A stretch of 64,000 nt of DNA from Promethearchaeota archaeon (GTDB lineage: Archaea; Asgardarchaeota; Lokiarchaeia; Sigyniarchaeales; SOKP01), in the NCBI GenBank assembly GCA_016926735.1, contig JAFGOA010000066.1, positions 1-64,000 of the forward strand, written 5' to 3'. A program made the position numbers and the translations under genes. Of this stretch, positions 25,853-35,949 are shown piece by piece. The number at the start of each line of letters is the position of its first letter. The first letter of the stretch is position 1. The notes under the pieces are model-generated. The model searched no databases. It was not told where the DNA came from and was given only the letters and a program-made list of their open reading frames with translations.

Positions 25853-28800
25853 TTAAATATCAGGAGTCAAGAAACTTATTAATTCTTCTTTATTAAACTT
25901 AAAGATAAAAGATCCACTTTGAATGTCAATAATTTTATTTGCTAAATTACGTTTTTGTTCAAGTAAGACTTCAATTTTTTCTTCAATAGTTCCAAGCGTA
26001 ATGAATTTATAAACATTCACATTTGAGGTCTGTCCAATTCTATAAGCCCTATCTGTAGCCTGATCTTGAGTTGCGGGATTCCAAGGTGAATCATAATGAA
26101 ATACGGTTGTTGCTTTTGTAAGATTAATTCCAGTTCCACCTGCTTTTAGAGAAAGTATTAAAATAGATGATTTTTTACTATTATCAGATTGAAATTCTTC
26201 AATTATTTTCTTTCTATTTTCTGTAGAAACACTTCCATGATAATATAAAATAGGATGTTTGTATTTATAGGTAAATAATTCTTGTAATAAATCACCCATC
26301 TGGGTATATTGGGTAAAAATTATGCATTTTTCATTATTATCTATAACATCCTCTACTTTTTCTAATAATCGCTCAAGTTTTGGAGAAAGAGAGATAATTT
26401 TGCTAAATTTTTTTTTAGAAATATTTTTAGTAATCGATTTTTTTAAATATTGGTATGGGTGATTACATATTTGTTTAAATTTAGTTAGTAATCCTAAGAT
26501 AAAGATATTTTTATTTTTTTTATTTGAATCTATCTTGTCAAATTCTTCTAGAGAATCATTTACTAATTTTTTATACAGTGATAACTGAAGCTCACTTAGT
26601 TCTACATAAATTTTTATTTCATTTTTCTCGGGTAAATCTTTTATTATCGATTTATCTGTTTTAACTCTCCTAAGGATAAATGGTGCAATAATTTTTTTTA
26701 ATTGCAATATAACATTTTCATCAGAATATCTTTCTATTGGAATAATTGTATCCTCTTGGAATTTTTTTCTTTCTCCTAGTAATCCAGGATTTAAGAATTC
26801 AAATAAAGTCCAAAGTTCTTCCAATCGATTCTCTATTGGAGTACCACTTAAACATGCTTTATATTGACCTTTTAATTCATAAATAGCTTTAGTCTGTTGG
26901 GCGCTAAAATTCTTTATATTTTGGGATTCGTCAATAATTATTCCTGTAAAAGAAATTGTCTTTAAAAAATCTATATCATTTCTTACTGTAGCAAATGAAG
27001 ATAATATAATCCTATGAGGTGTTAAGTTTTTTATAAATTTAGAGATATTTTTTTCACGATTGGGACCATGGTGAAGAATAATTTCAAGATTAGGAGCAAA
27101 TTTATTTAGCTCATGTTTCCAGTTATACAACACAGATGTAGGACAAATAATCAATGTACTTCCAAAATTATCAGGATATTTTTCTTTAAAATATAATAAA
27201 AGAGCAATTATTTGTATAGTTTTTCCTAAGCCCATATCATCTGCTAAACATACTCCAAAATTTAATTCACACATATTTACTAACCAAGTTAAACCATCAT
27301 TTTGATAAGGTCTTAACTTACCTTTAAATGTTTTTGGAGGATTTACTTTTTCAAATTTTTTTAAAGTTTTTATTTTTCTTACTATATCTTCAAATTGATC
27401 TTCAATAACAATATCATAACTAATTCCTTCCTCTAATTGTACCTTTCCAGATAATCCTAATTTAAGAGCATTTAAATAATTAATATTCCCTTGTAACTGA
27501 TTAAATACATTAGAGGTTTTATTAGAAGTAATAATTTGTTTTAAATTGTTGATGTCTTGTTGTTCTACTAAAATCCATTTATTTTTCCAGTTTATTAGAG
27601 ATTGGTTTGAATTTATTATCTTCTCTATCTCGTGATTTTCTATAATTTGATCCCCAAGCTTAATCTCCCATTTATATCTTAATAAATCAGATAATTGAAA
27701 AATAGGATTTAATACATTGGAAGATACACGGTTTTTATGATTTTTTTGAGGACTTATTACTATTTTAGAAGTTAGTCTCTGTTTTCCTCCAATATTAAAA
27801 ACATCGGGGAGAATTATGTTGTATCCACTTTGAATCAGCAAATCTTTAGGAAAACTAAGAAAATTCATGACTTCATTAGAGTCTATTTCAATATCTTTTG
27901 GATATGATTGATTTAGTGCTTTTTTTATAGGAGGATATATAATTGTTGCTAAATAAAGGCTTTTTAACACAGACTCAATCAGATCCTCTTTATTCTGCAT
28001 TTGATTTTTTATTTTTTCAACATTTTTATTTCCAAGCCAAAAATCTTGTAATGAGACAAGCTCTATAGAATCTCCTGTGGATATATAAAATTTTAAAATC
28101 CAATTATGCTTATCTTTTTCAGGATATTCTAATTGAATTGTAAGTCTAATTCCATATTTAGCTATTGATAGTTGGATGGAATCTGCCCAATTATTTATAA
28201 GTTTAGGAATAATTGATTCATGTAATTTAGAAATATTGAAAGAATTATTCTTATTTATCAAAGATTTCAAAAATTTATAATCCCAACTTAGATTGAACTC
28301 TCGATTTTTTTCTTTTAAGATATCTATATTATAAAATTCATCTAAAGAGTGGAAATTTGTAGATTTTAAAATATATCTAATTAGAGAATCTCCTAAATTT
28401 TTAATATAATGTGAAAAAATATAAGAATTATGCCATAATTCATCAGTATATTGAATTCTTCTACTTTTATTTGATTTATTTTGATATTTATAACTTGCTG
28501 GAATATTAAATGCTTGCCATGAGCTATTATTTAAAATATAATTAAATCGGTCATGATCTTTTTTAGTTTTGAGAAGAATTTGCCATTCACATTTAAAAAC
28601 TGAATCTGTTTCTTTTTTAAAGTGTGGAACAAAATTACCTTGCGATAAGAGTTCAAAATTTAACTTTGTTAATAAAGCCCAAGTTATAACAGAATTAGAT
28701 AAACTACTTTCTGATTTATTATGAGTATTAATATCATATATTTCTAATTTATTTAATAATCTAGAGGCAGGAATTATAGGTAAGATTTTTGAATTTATTC

Positions 28801-29062
28801 TTTTGATTATAAAATAATCTTTTTTGAGTATAGCTAAATTGATATAACATGACATTAAATTATCAACTGGGATTTCTGGAAATGTTTGAGAAATGTTTAA
28901 AACTATATCTTCTTCAGAATTAGATTCCTCAATCCATAATATAAAAAAATTTGAATTTTTTGGAATTTCTTTTGTGTTTGAAAATAAAGAAAATTTACTT
29001 AATTCATGATTCCAATAATCTGAGGGAATATATGTTAGCTGTAAATCTGAATTTAATATCAT
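25853..29062 (-). CDS. SNF2/SWI2-family helicase (SWIM-associated type)
   Basis: 1069 residues. The N-terminal 560 residues are a large accessory region typical of SWIM-associated SNF2 proteins. Helicase core: motif I DDMGLGKT near residue 605, Ia CPTSVLYNW, II DESQ near 711, III LSGTPIENR, then in the C-terminal lobe TQYTQMGDLLQ, V SLKAGGTGINLTKA and VI QATDRAYRIGQ near 1001-1011. These ATPases translocate on double-stranded DNA and remodel protein-DNA complexes; the archaeal role is unsettled. The last 65 residues (nucleotides 25853-26050) differ from those of the orphan tail at 24329 and were probably brought in with the homing endonuclease. The gene is intact, so the element repairs what it interrupts. 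Confidence 0.92.
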   Translation of the reverse strand: MILNSDLQLTYIPSDYWNHELSKFSLFSNTKEIPKNSNFFILWIEESNSEEDIVLNISQTFPEIPVDNLMSCYINLAILKKDYFIIKRINSKILPIIPASRLLNKLEIYDINTHNKSESSLSNSVITWALLTKLNFELLSQGNFVPHFKKETDSVFKCEWQILLKTKKDHDRFNYILNNSSWQAFNIPASYKYQNKSNKSRRIQYTDELWHNSYIFSHYIKNLGDSLIRYILKSTNFHSLDEFYNIDILKEKNREFNLSWDYKFLKSLINKNNSFNISKLHESIIPKLINNWADSIQLSIAKYGIRLTIQLEYPEKDKHNWILKFYISTGDSIELVSLQDFWLGNKNVEKIKNQMQNKEDLIESVLKSLYLATIIYPPIKKALNQSYPKDIEIDSNEVMNFLSFPKDLLIQSGYNIILPDVFNIGGKQRLTSKIVISPQKNHKNRVSSNVLNPIFQLSDLLRYKWEIKLGDQIIENHEIEKIINSNQSLINWKNKWILVEQQDINNLKQIITSNKTSNVFNQLQGNINYLNALKLGLSGKVQLEEGISYDIVIEDQFEDIVRKIKTLKKFEKVNPPKTFKGKLRPYQNDGLTWLVNMCELNFGVCLADDMGLGKTIQIIALLLYFKEKYPDNFGSTLIICPTSVLYNWKHELNKFAPNLEIILHHGPNREKNISKFIKNLTPHRIILSSFATVRNDIDFLKTISFTGIIIDESQNIKNFSAQQTKAIYELKGQYKACLSGTPIENRLEELWTLFEFLNPGLLGERKKFQEDTIIPIERYSDENVILQLKKIIAPFILRRVKTDKSIIKDLPEKNEIKIYVELSELQLSLYKKLVNDSLEEFDKIDSNKKNKNIFILGLLTKFKQICNHPYQYLKKSITKNISKKKFSKIISLSPKLERLLEKVEDVIDNNEKCIIFTQYTQMGDLLQELFTYKYKHPILYYHGSVSTENRKKIIEEFQSDNSKKSSILILSLKAGGTGINLTKATTVFHYDSPWNPATQDQATDRAYRIGQTSNVNVYKFITLGTIEEKIEVLLEQKRNLANKIIDIQSGSFIFKFNKEELISFLTPDI

Positions 29063-29399
29063 CTAAATATAGGACTCCATAAAAAAATAATCTCTACTTA
29101 TAAGATCTAAACGATTTATTAAAATTTTTGGTTTTAAACCCTTTTAAAATTATTTTTGAAAAAAAAAAAACCTTTATAATTTCTTATAATCATCCACTAT
29201 AAGTATAGTTAAATGAATTGCCATACCTTAAAGCTAGTGATTTTGTAAATGAAGATAAATAAAAGATCCAATTCTTTAGAATTATATGAATTAATTGGTA
29301 TTATTTTTCTATTTTTTTATAACATTTTAATAAAATGTATAATTTCATGAACTAATACAATCTTTTTTTAGATTTTTATCTACAAATAAAAAAAATATT
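29063..29399. other. Divergent intergenic region between helicase and propeller-dockerin genes
   Basis: 337 nt with no gene. It must hold both promoters. ACTATAAGTATAGT (29196-29209) is a dyad with a 2-nt centre and could be an operator or a chance AT-rich palindrome. A 14-A run lies at about 29157-29170. TATA-like stretches are too numerous in this base composition to pick one. Confidence 0.3.
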
Positions 29400-32300
29400 A
29401 TGAGATTGAAAAATATAAAAACAGGAATTTTTATTTTTCTTATACTTTTAGCTGCAACTTTTTTTAGTTCATATTTAATTAATAGTATTTATTTCAAGGA
29501 TAAGAATAATGAACTTCCTGTTGAAATAAATTTAAAATCTTCAACAACTTTGGGTAGGACAATTGGAGGTTTAGATATCAATAGAATTGGCTATGGGATT
29601 ACATATTCAAATAATATTGTATATATTGCAGGAACTTCAGGAATATTTTATATCGATGTTTCAGATGCGACTGATCCATATCTAATTGGTGAGTTTACAA
29701 CAGAAGTAAGTTGTGAGGATGTTTTTGTTATTGGAGATCTTGTATATGTGGCTGATGGACGAGATATTGCAATAGTTGATTTTAGTGATATTAATAATCC
29801 AATAGAAATAGGAAGAACATATTGTCCTTCAGACGCTTTTGATATTATAGTCCATGGGAATTATGCCTATTGTGGATCTTCACGAGCTTTTACTATTTTT
29901 GATATCTCTGATCCATACAACCCTATTCTTCTCGGTCAAATGAGCCTAGATTCACGTCTTTATGAGATGAAAATACAAGATAATATTGCTTATATCGCAG
30001 GATCCTTTGGATTATATTGTATAGATATTTCTGATCCTCGAAATCCAGCAATCATGGGAAGTATAGACGTAAGTTCAGACGCCCTTGATATAATTGATAA
30101 TATTGCGTTTATAGGACAGTATGGTGCGCTTATATATATTGATATAAGCGATCCTTATAATCCAAATATAATTGGTAGTATTAATACGGCAGGAAAACCT
30201 TTAAATATAAAAATTCAAGAAAATATTTTGTATATGGCAGGATTTTATGATGGAATTGCATACTATGATATAACTGAAAGAACAAATCCTAGATTATTAG
30301 GATATATTGAATTGCAAGATATGGAAAATGGATATTATGTATATGAATTATCTATGAGTGATGATATTTGTTACGTTGGTGTAGGTAATTATGGACTTCA
30401 ATGTGTAGATATTACAAATACTCAACTAGCTATGGGAGTTAGCATTGGAATTACACCATATCACGAAGAAGATTTCATTATTCAGGATAATATTGCTTAC
30501 ATTGTCGGGAATAGCCTTACATTATTGGATATTAGTGTTCCCCTAAATCCAGTACGAATAGCTGAACTTTATCTTCCATCAAATGCATATAATATTGTTT
30601 TAAATGGAAATATTGCAATTTTAGCATGTCACGATAAAGGAATACAATGTGTAGATGTAAGTGATCTTTTTAACCCTATATTGATAGGAAATTGCAATGT
30701 TTCTGGAAATGCTAAAAATATCAAAGTTCAAAATAATATTGCTTATATTGCATGTCGTGATATGGGCATAAGTATTGTTGATATTACAGATCCCTTCAAT
30801 CCCTGCTTACTAACAGAATATTATACACAAAGAACGGCACTTTTTGTTGAAATTCTTGATAACACACTCATTATTGGTGATGATTTAGGTTTATTATTTG
30901 TCGATATAACCAATCCTTTAGAACCAGTTACAATTGGTACGTATGATGATTTAGGATATACAGATTATTTTACTATTCAAGATAACTATGTCTATATAAG
31001 TGCATCTTCAAGATATACTATCTTAGATATGCAAGATCCAACCAATCCTGTTTTTATTGGGAGCTATAGTACAGGTTTTACAGGTGCATCTATAAAAATA
31101 TATAATAATGATATATATACTGCTGAATTCTCAGAAGGGGTTGTTCATTTAGATTTCAGTGATCCTTATAATCCTTCTTTTGAAAGAAGATATGATTCAT
31201 TTGGAGAAGCAAGGCAAATAGAAAGAAAAGAAAACTATCTTTACATACTAATTGAAATAGGATTACAAGTTATTGATTTAAATTATCCTATTCTTCCAGG
31301 AAAAACTTATCTTAAAAATATAGAATATAATAGTCAAACAGGGGACGTTCATTTGCAATGGACTGAAGCTTTAAATACAGAAATTTATGCAATATATCGT
31401 GATACTTCTCAAATAATAGAGATTAATGATGATATACAATTAGTTTCAACAACAAATAATCTAGAATATATTGATAATATAAAAGAGGATGGAACCTTTT
31501 ACTATGCTATTACAACAACAAATAATGATGGTGTTGTTTTATCAAATTGTCGTGAAATTAATACTATTTTCTTAGGTTTAGTTTCTCCGAAATTAGCACC
31601 AATAGTTCCATTTCCCTCTACAGATGGAAAAGTATGCTTAACTTGGAATCATGTTCCTAGAGCAGAAGAATATCTTGTATATAGATCCACATCACCAATT
31701 ACTCAAATAGATGATGGGGTGATACTTCTTGCAACTCAAACAGAAACAATGTTTATTGATATGATAACTACAGATGGTATGTATTATTATGCTATAATTG
31801 CTCAAAATGCAATGGATACCTCTTCAATATCAAATTGTGAAGTTATAGACGTATTAATTACCCCTCCTGAAGAAAATACACCAATTGAACATCCAAATAT
31901 TCCCTTTATTGATATTATTTTAGAACCCTTATTGCAATATGATATAGGAATGGATATATGTGTTGACGATCTGGGAAATCTTTATGTAGTAGGAATGGTA
32001 ACTGATTTAAATACAGGAGAATCGGATGTATATCTGTTTAAATTTAATATTATGGGAGAAATAGTCTTCGAATGTACATGGAGTTCAGGTCCAAATGAAT
32101 ATGCAACCGGAATTGCCCTTGATTCAAAAGGAAATATCTATGTTACGGGAACAACAGATAGTGGTTCTGGAAATAATAATATCTTTCTCCTAAAATATAA
32201 CCCAAATGGTGAATTAATATGGGATCTAATATGGGGATCAGAGAATAATGAAGAAGGAAATGATGTAGTAATAAATTCTAAAGATGATATATTTGTCACA

Positions 32301-33203
32301 GGAATAACAAATAGTTTTGATTTGACTTCTACAGAAATTTGTTTAATTAAGATTAATCCATCAGGTAATGTTGATTGGTATAAAACTTGGGGAACTAATA
32401 ATGATGATATAGGAAATGCTTTAGTGATTGATAATTTAGATAATATCTATATTACAGGAACAGCAAATAATGATGTATGTGTATTGAAATATAATTCAGA
32501 AGGAATTTTGATTTGGAGCATGGTATGGGGAGGTGAAAACATTGATTCAGGACAAAGTATTGCTATGAAAAGTTCATCAGATTACATTTATATAACAGGA
32601 TCTACACAAAGTTATGGAAGTGGAACATCAGATATATTCCTTCTTAAATTAGGTATAGACGGACATTTCTATTGGGCAGTAACATATGGTGATGAAGGAT
32701 GGGAAGGGGGTAAAGACCTTACAATTGATTTATTTGGAAATATTTATATTATTGGAAATATTGGAGAACCTCCTTCACATACGGGAATTGTGATCCTAAA
32801 ATTTAGACCATCAGGTACTTTAGTCTGGAATTATATTATAGAGCAAGAGACTCAAACAAATATTGTAGCATCTACTCTCTCTTTTGCTTCAGAAATTAAT
32901 TCAGATAATCTAATGGCTCAGAGTATTTGTATTGATAATTTTGGAGCTGTATTTATAACAGGAAGTTCAGATTCTTCAGATAACCTAATGTTAAATAAAA
33001 TCGAATATTCAGATGGAGACCCAAAAATGGGTGATGTAAATGGAGATGATACTGTTAACATTATTGATGCATTATTAGTTGCGCAATATTATGTTGGATT
33101 AGAACCTTCTGAGTTAATACATATAGAACTTGCTGATGTTAATAACGATGGAATTGTTGATATCGTTGATGCTTGGCAAATTGCGAAAAATTTTGTGTCT
33201 TAA
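29400..33203 (+). CDS. Large secreted beta-propeller protein with FN3-like modules and C-terminal dockerin
   Basis: 1267 residues. A signal or anchor helix lies at about 8-30. Residues about 50-635 contain LVIVD-type propeller repeats (recurring IAYIAG...IxCIDISDPxNPxxIG). Two FN3-like modules follow (about 640-820), each with LQW/LTW...YxIYRDTS or YLVYRSTS. A second propeller (about 840-1190) has SBBP-like repeats (GNIYVTGTT...ILLLKYNPNGELIW). The type I dockerin at the end has GDVNGDDTVNIID and ADVNNDGIVDIVD. It is probably an extracellular binding or structural protein attached through its dockerin, like the dockerin proteins at 1-387 and 630-3290. There are no catalytic motifs. The repeats are diverged, so no recent DNA-level duplication is obvious. 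Confidence 0.88.
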   Translation: MRLKNIKTGIFIFLILLAATFFSSYLINSIYFKDKNNELPVEINLKSSTTLGRTIGGLDINRIGYGITYSNNIVYIAGTSGIFYIDVSDATDPYLIGEFTTEVSCEDVFVIGDLVYVADGRDIAIVDFSDINNPIEIGRTYCPSDAFDIIVHGNYAYCGSSRAFTIFDISDPYNPILLGQMSLDSRLYEMKIQDNIAYIAGSFGLYCIDISDPRNPAIMGSIDVSSDALDIIDNIAFIGQYGALIYIDISDPYNPNIIGSINTAGKPLNIKIQENILYMAGFYDGIAYYDITERTNPRLLGYIELQDMENGYYVYELSMSDDICYVGVGNYGLQCVDITNTQLAMGVSIGITPYHEEDFIIQDNIAYIVGNSLTLLDISVPLNPVRIAELYLPSNAYNIVLNGNIAILACHDKGIQCVDVSDLFNPILIGNCNVSGNAKNIKVQNNIAYIACRDMGISIVDITDPFNPCLLTEYYTQRTALFVEILDNTLIIGDDLGLLFVDITNPLEPVTIGTYDDLGYTDYFTIQDNYVYISASSRYTILDMQDPTNPVFIGSYSTGFTGASIKIYNNDIYTAEFSEGVVHLDFSDPYNPSFERRYDSFGEARQIERKENYLYILIEIGLQVIDLNYPILPGKTYLKNIEYNSQTGDVHLQWTEALNTEIYAIYRDTSQIIEINDDIQLVSTTNNLEYIDNIKEDGTFYYAITTTNNDGVVLSNCREINTIFLGLVSPKLAPIVPFPSTDGKVCLTWNHVPRAEEYLVYRSTSPITQIDDGVILLATQTETMFIDMITTDGMYYYAIIAQNAMDTSSISNCEVIDVLITPPEENTPIEHPNIPFIDIILEPLLQYDIGMDICVDDLGNLYVVGMVTDLNTGESDVYLFKFNIMGEIVFECTWSSGPNEYATGIALDSKGNIYVTGTTDSGSGNNNIFLLKYNPNGELIWDLIWGSENNEEGNDVVINSKDDIFVTGITNSFDLTSTEICLIKINPSGNVDWYKTWGTNNDDIGNALVIDNLDNIYITGTANNDVCVLKYNSEGILIWSMVWGGENIDSGQSIAMKSSSDYIYITGSTQSYGSGTSDIFLLKLGIDGHFYWAVTYGDEGWEGGKDLTIDLFGNIYIIGNIGEPPSHTGIVILKFRPSGTLVWNYIIEQETQTNIVASTLSFASEINSDNLMAQSICIDNFGAVFITGSSDSSDNLMLNKIEYSDGDPKMGDVNGDDTVNIIDALLVAQYYVGLEPSELIHIELADVNNDGIVDIVDAWQIAKNFVS

Positions 33204-33256
33204 TTTCTTTTTTTTTACTTTATTTTTTAAAATTTCTAAATCTCAAGATAAAGAAT

Positions 33257-33829
33257 CTATAGTTTACCTTTACTGGAAGGAATTTCATCAGATACTATTC
33301 TTTTTGCCTGAGAGATCGCTTTTGCTAATGCTTTAAAAGCCGCTTCTACTTTATGATGTTGATCTTCTCCATATAAAACATGAAGATGTAGATTTATTTT
33401 AGCATTTTCAGCAAATGAATTAAGAAAATGTAAGATATCTTCAACAGCCATATCCTCTATATTACATTCTGTTAATTTTAGGTCTAAAATCAATGCTTTA
33501 CGACCAGAAAAATCAATAACACAACGAGCTAAAGATTCATCCATTGGAATGAACGCTGAACCATAACGATTGATTCCTTTTTTATCACCTATTGCAATAG
33601 AAATAGCTTGACCAAGTGAAATTCCGACATCTTCAACAATGTGATGTATTAAATCACCTTTAGCTTTAATATCTAAATCAATCCCAGAATGTTTTGATAA
33701 TAGTATAAGCATATGATCCAAGAATTTTACTCCTGTATCAATATTATTTTTACCTAAACCATCTAAGTTTAATTTAATAGAGATATTTGTTTCAGAAGTA
33801 TTCCTTTTTATTTCAGCGTTCCTATCCAA
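33257..33829 (-). CDS. hisB: Imidazoleglycerol-phosphate dehydratase
   Basis: A 190-residue HisB, the usual length for the single-function enzyme. Manganese-binding histidine motifs are visible: FLDHMLILLSKHSG (about 37-50), IHHIVEDVGISLG (about 62-74), DESLARCVIDFSGR and the C-terminal GEDQHHKVEAAFKALAKA. It dehydrates imidazole-glycerol phosphate in histidine synthesis. No other his genes are adjacent, so histidine genes are dispersed in this genome or lie elsewhere in clusters. It converges with the propeller gene, only 53 nt between the stops. The second 'GxNxHHxxE' motif reads DQHHKVE, with Asp-Gln where Asn-Asp is commoner; the metal ligands are kept. Confidence 0.93.
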   Translation of the reverse strand: MDRNAEIKRNTSETNISIKLNLDGLGKNNIDTGVKFLDHMLILLSKHSGIDLDIKAKGDLIHHIVEDVGISLGQAISIAIGDKKGINRYGSAFIPMDESLARCVIDFSGRKALILDLKLTECNIEDMAVEDILHFLNSFAENAKINLHLHVLYGEDQHHKVEAAFKALAKAISQAKRIVSDEIPSSKGKL

Positions 33830-33882
33830 TTTTAATTCACTTTTTTTAGTATAAATAAATCTAGATAAAGCTTTATTTTAAT

Positions 33883-35784
33883 TTAATTAAAAAAGTTTTC
33901 AATGTATTCTTGATGCTTTTTTTCTATTAGGTAAAGATCATAGATATCAAAATCTATTTCTTTCTGGATCCTTTGATTTTCTTCATTCGTAATATTATTT
34001 TTTAATTGTAACAATTTTTGGATATTATTTCTAATTCTATTAGCTTTCTCTTTTTCAATTTGACTTTCAGGTATTTTAATTGGAAGTTGTCTTATTTTTT
34101 CAATCAAAATACGTGGAAATAACCTTTTGTAAGAACCAAATAATTTTGTATAATAAAATGACAATAAATGAGAGTTTATCAATCCTAGTAGGTAATAATT
34201 ACTTAAATTACTAGATTCTGATTGCTTAATTTTCAAGTTATAGAAACTTTGGGAACATAAACATATTTTTTCAATATATGTAGCGCATAATAACCTGCCT
34301 TGACCAATTTGTCTGATTATAATTCTATCAATATAATTGTTAAAATTTTTGTACTGGATTCCTTCTTTTTTTATATTGATATATTTATATTTTTTAATAT
34401 AATATCGATTAATAGAATAGATATACGGAAGATAATCATTTATATTCTTTTCAGGGGGATCATCAATAATTATTTTTTCAACTTGAGAATTTTTTATAGG
34501 TTGATCACAAAATCTACAATTCTTTTCTTTTTTTGGAAGTGGAAAAAATTTATTACAATGATCACATTTAAAAATAAACCCTTTTTTGGAAAGTTCTACT
34601 CCTCGTTTAATTTTAATAGAAATGCTATCATCATTATTAAGATCTTCTAATTTAGGAAAATTATGATTTAGATGTTCTATTATGTTTATTTCTTCCTTAT
34701 TTAGATCTATTATAAATCGATTATCCCATTCTTTAAGTGATGACTGCTTTATTTTTTTTATATTTTCTGATTTTTCAGAATTAATTTTTACTAATATCTC
34801 ATTATTATTTCTCAAATCTTTATTTTCTATTTTTTGAAGGATAATAATAATATTTGAAACTACAGAATTGACAAATGACGGTCCTATATAGTATAATTCT
34901 TTTATACATGACGTATTTATTATAAACTCTCTTATAATTGATTTATTTGAAAGAACTAATAAAGAATCAGGAATAATATATCCTAATTTACCTTTTTTTT
35001 TAAGAATATTTAATCCTAATTCAATAAATATTTGGTAATAATCATATTGTCCACGATTGGTCTTAAAATTCAATATGTTAATTAAATTTCGTTGATCTAT
35101 AGGAATATCTCTTATAAATAGATAAGGAGGATTTCCTACTACATAATCATATATATTCTTCTGAAAATGTTCAAATGAATTTTTATTTTCAATATTAAAA
35201 AGAGTTATAGGATAATCTGAATCATTTTTAATAATTCTGTTATAAAATTTAAATAAAGCTAATTGTAAAGTAATTTGACATAATATACAAGCAATTGGAT
35301 TGATATCAATACCATAAATTGACTTTTTTATTTTATTAATAATTTTTTTTAATAGTTCACTACTAGAATTTTGTATATTTATAATGTTATATTTTATACA
35401 ATATTTTTTTAGAAGTCTATTTAAGGCTTCAAGTAAAAAACTTCCAGCACCACAGGAAATATCAACAATCTTTTTTTTCTCTATTTTATTTTTACTTTTA
35501 TATCCAATCGAATTCAGAATATATTTTACTATTCGTTTATGAGTATATATCTCTCCTGTTAGTTTTCTACTACTATAAGAAATCATATCCTCATAAATAG
35601 GTCCAAGATAATGTAAATTATTAATTTCATCATTAGAGTAAGCAATTTTATATTTTTGAATTAAAAGATTGATTCTTCCTAGAATTTTATTTTTTTGATC
35701 TTTTCCATGCAGGTTATTAATATAATAATTGATGATATCGGATGAAATTTTATTGATAAATTGAGAATAATTAATATAAATCAC
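33883..35784 (-). CDS. Orphan N6-adenine DNA methyltransferase (Eco57I/TaqI-like) with zinc ribbon
   Basis: 633 residues. SAM-binding motif I is DISCGAGSFLLEAL (about 107-120) and catalytic motif IV is VVGNPPYLF (about 216-224), of the N/D-PPY gamma class. The region after about 390 looks like a TaqI-type target-recognition domain. It contains a double CxxC zinc ribbon (FKCDHCNKFF...KNCRFCDQP, about 405-430), which is unusual there. It is too short to include the nuclease of type IIG enzymes and no restriction gene is next to it, so it may be a solitary epigenetic methyltransferase or the remnant of a restriction system. It is extremely rich in Ile, Lys and Asn (AT-driven), as are its neighbours. 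Confidence 0.85.
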   Translation of the reverse strand: MIYINYSQFINKISSDIINYYINNLHGKDQKNKILGRINLLIQKYKIAYSNDEINNLHYLGPIYEDMISYSSRKLTGEIYTHKRIVKYILNSIGYKSKNKIEKKKIVDISCGAGSFLLEALNRLLKKYCIKYNIINIQNSSSELLKKIINKIKKSIYGIDINPIACILCQITLQLALFKFYNRIIKNDSDYPITLFNIENKNSFEHFQKNIYDYVVGNPPYLFIRDIPIDQRNLINILNFKTNRGQYDYYQIFIELGLNILKKKGKLGYIIPDSLLVLSNKSIIREFIINTSCIKELYYIGPSFVNSVVSNIIIILQKIENKDLRNNNEILVKINSEKSENIKKIKQSSLKEWDNRFIIDLNKEEINIIEHLNHNFPKLEDLNNDDSISIKIKRGVELSKKGFIFKCDHCNKFFPLPKKEKNCRFCDQPIKNSQVEKIIIDDPPEKNINDYLPYIYSINRYYIKKYKYINIKKEGIQYKNFNNYIDRIIIRQIGQGRLLCATYIEKICLCSQSFYNLKIKQSESSNLSNYYLLGLINSHLLSFYYTKLFGSYKRLFPRILIEKIRQLPIKIPESQIEKEKANRIRNNIQKLLQLKNNITNEENQRIQKEIDFDIYDLYLIEKKHQEYIENFFN

Positions 35785-35949
35785 TTTAGAATATATAAAA
35801 AACCATTCTTTTCTATAATTTTTTAAAATACTTTATTTTTAAAAGTAAAATCATAGATTTTAATTTTTATTAAAAAATAATATTTTTATAGTATAAAGAT
35901 ATATAGAATGTGAATAAGAGATGCAATAATATCCTGAATGAAATAACCT

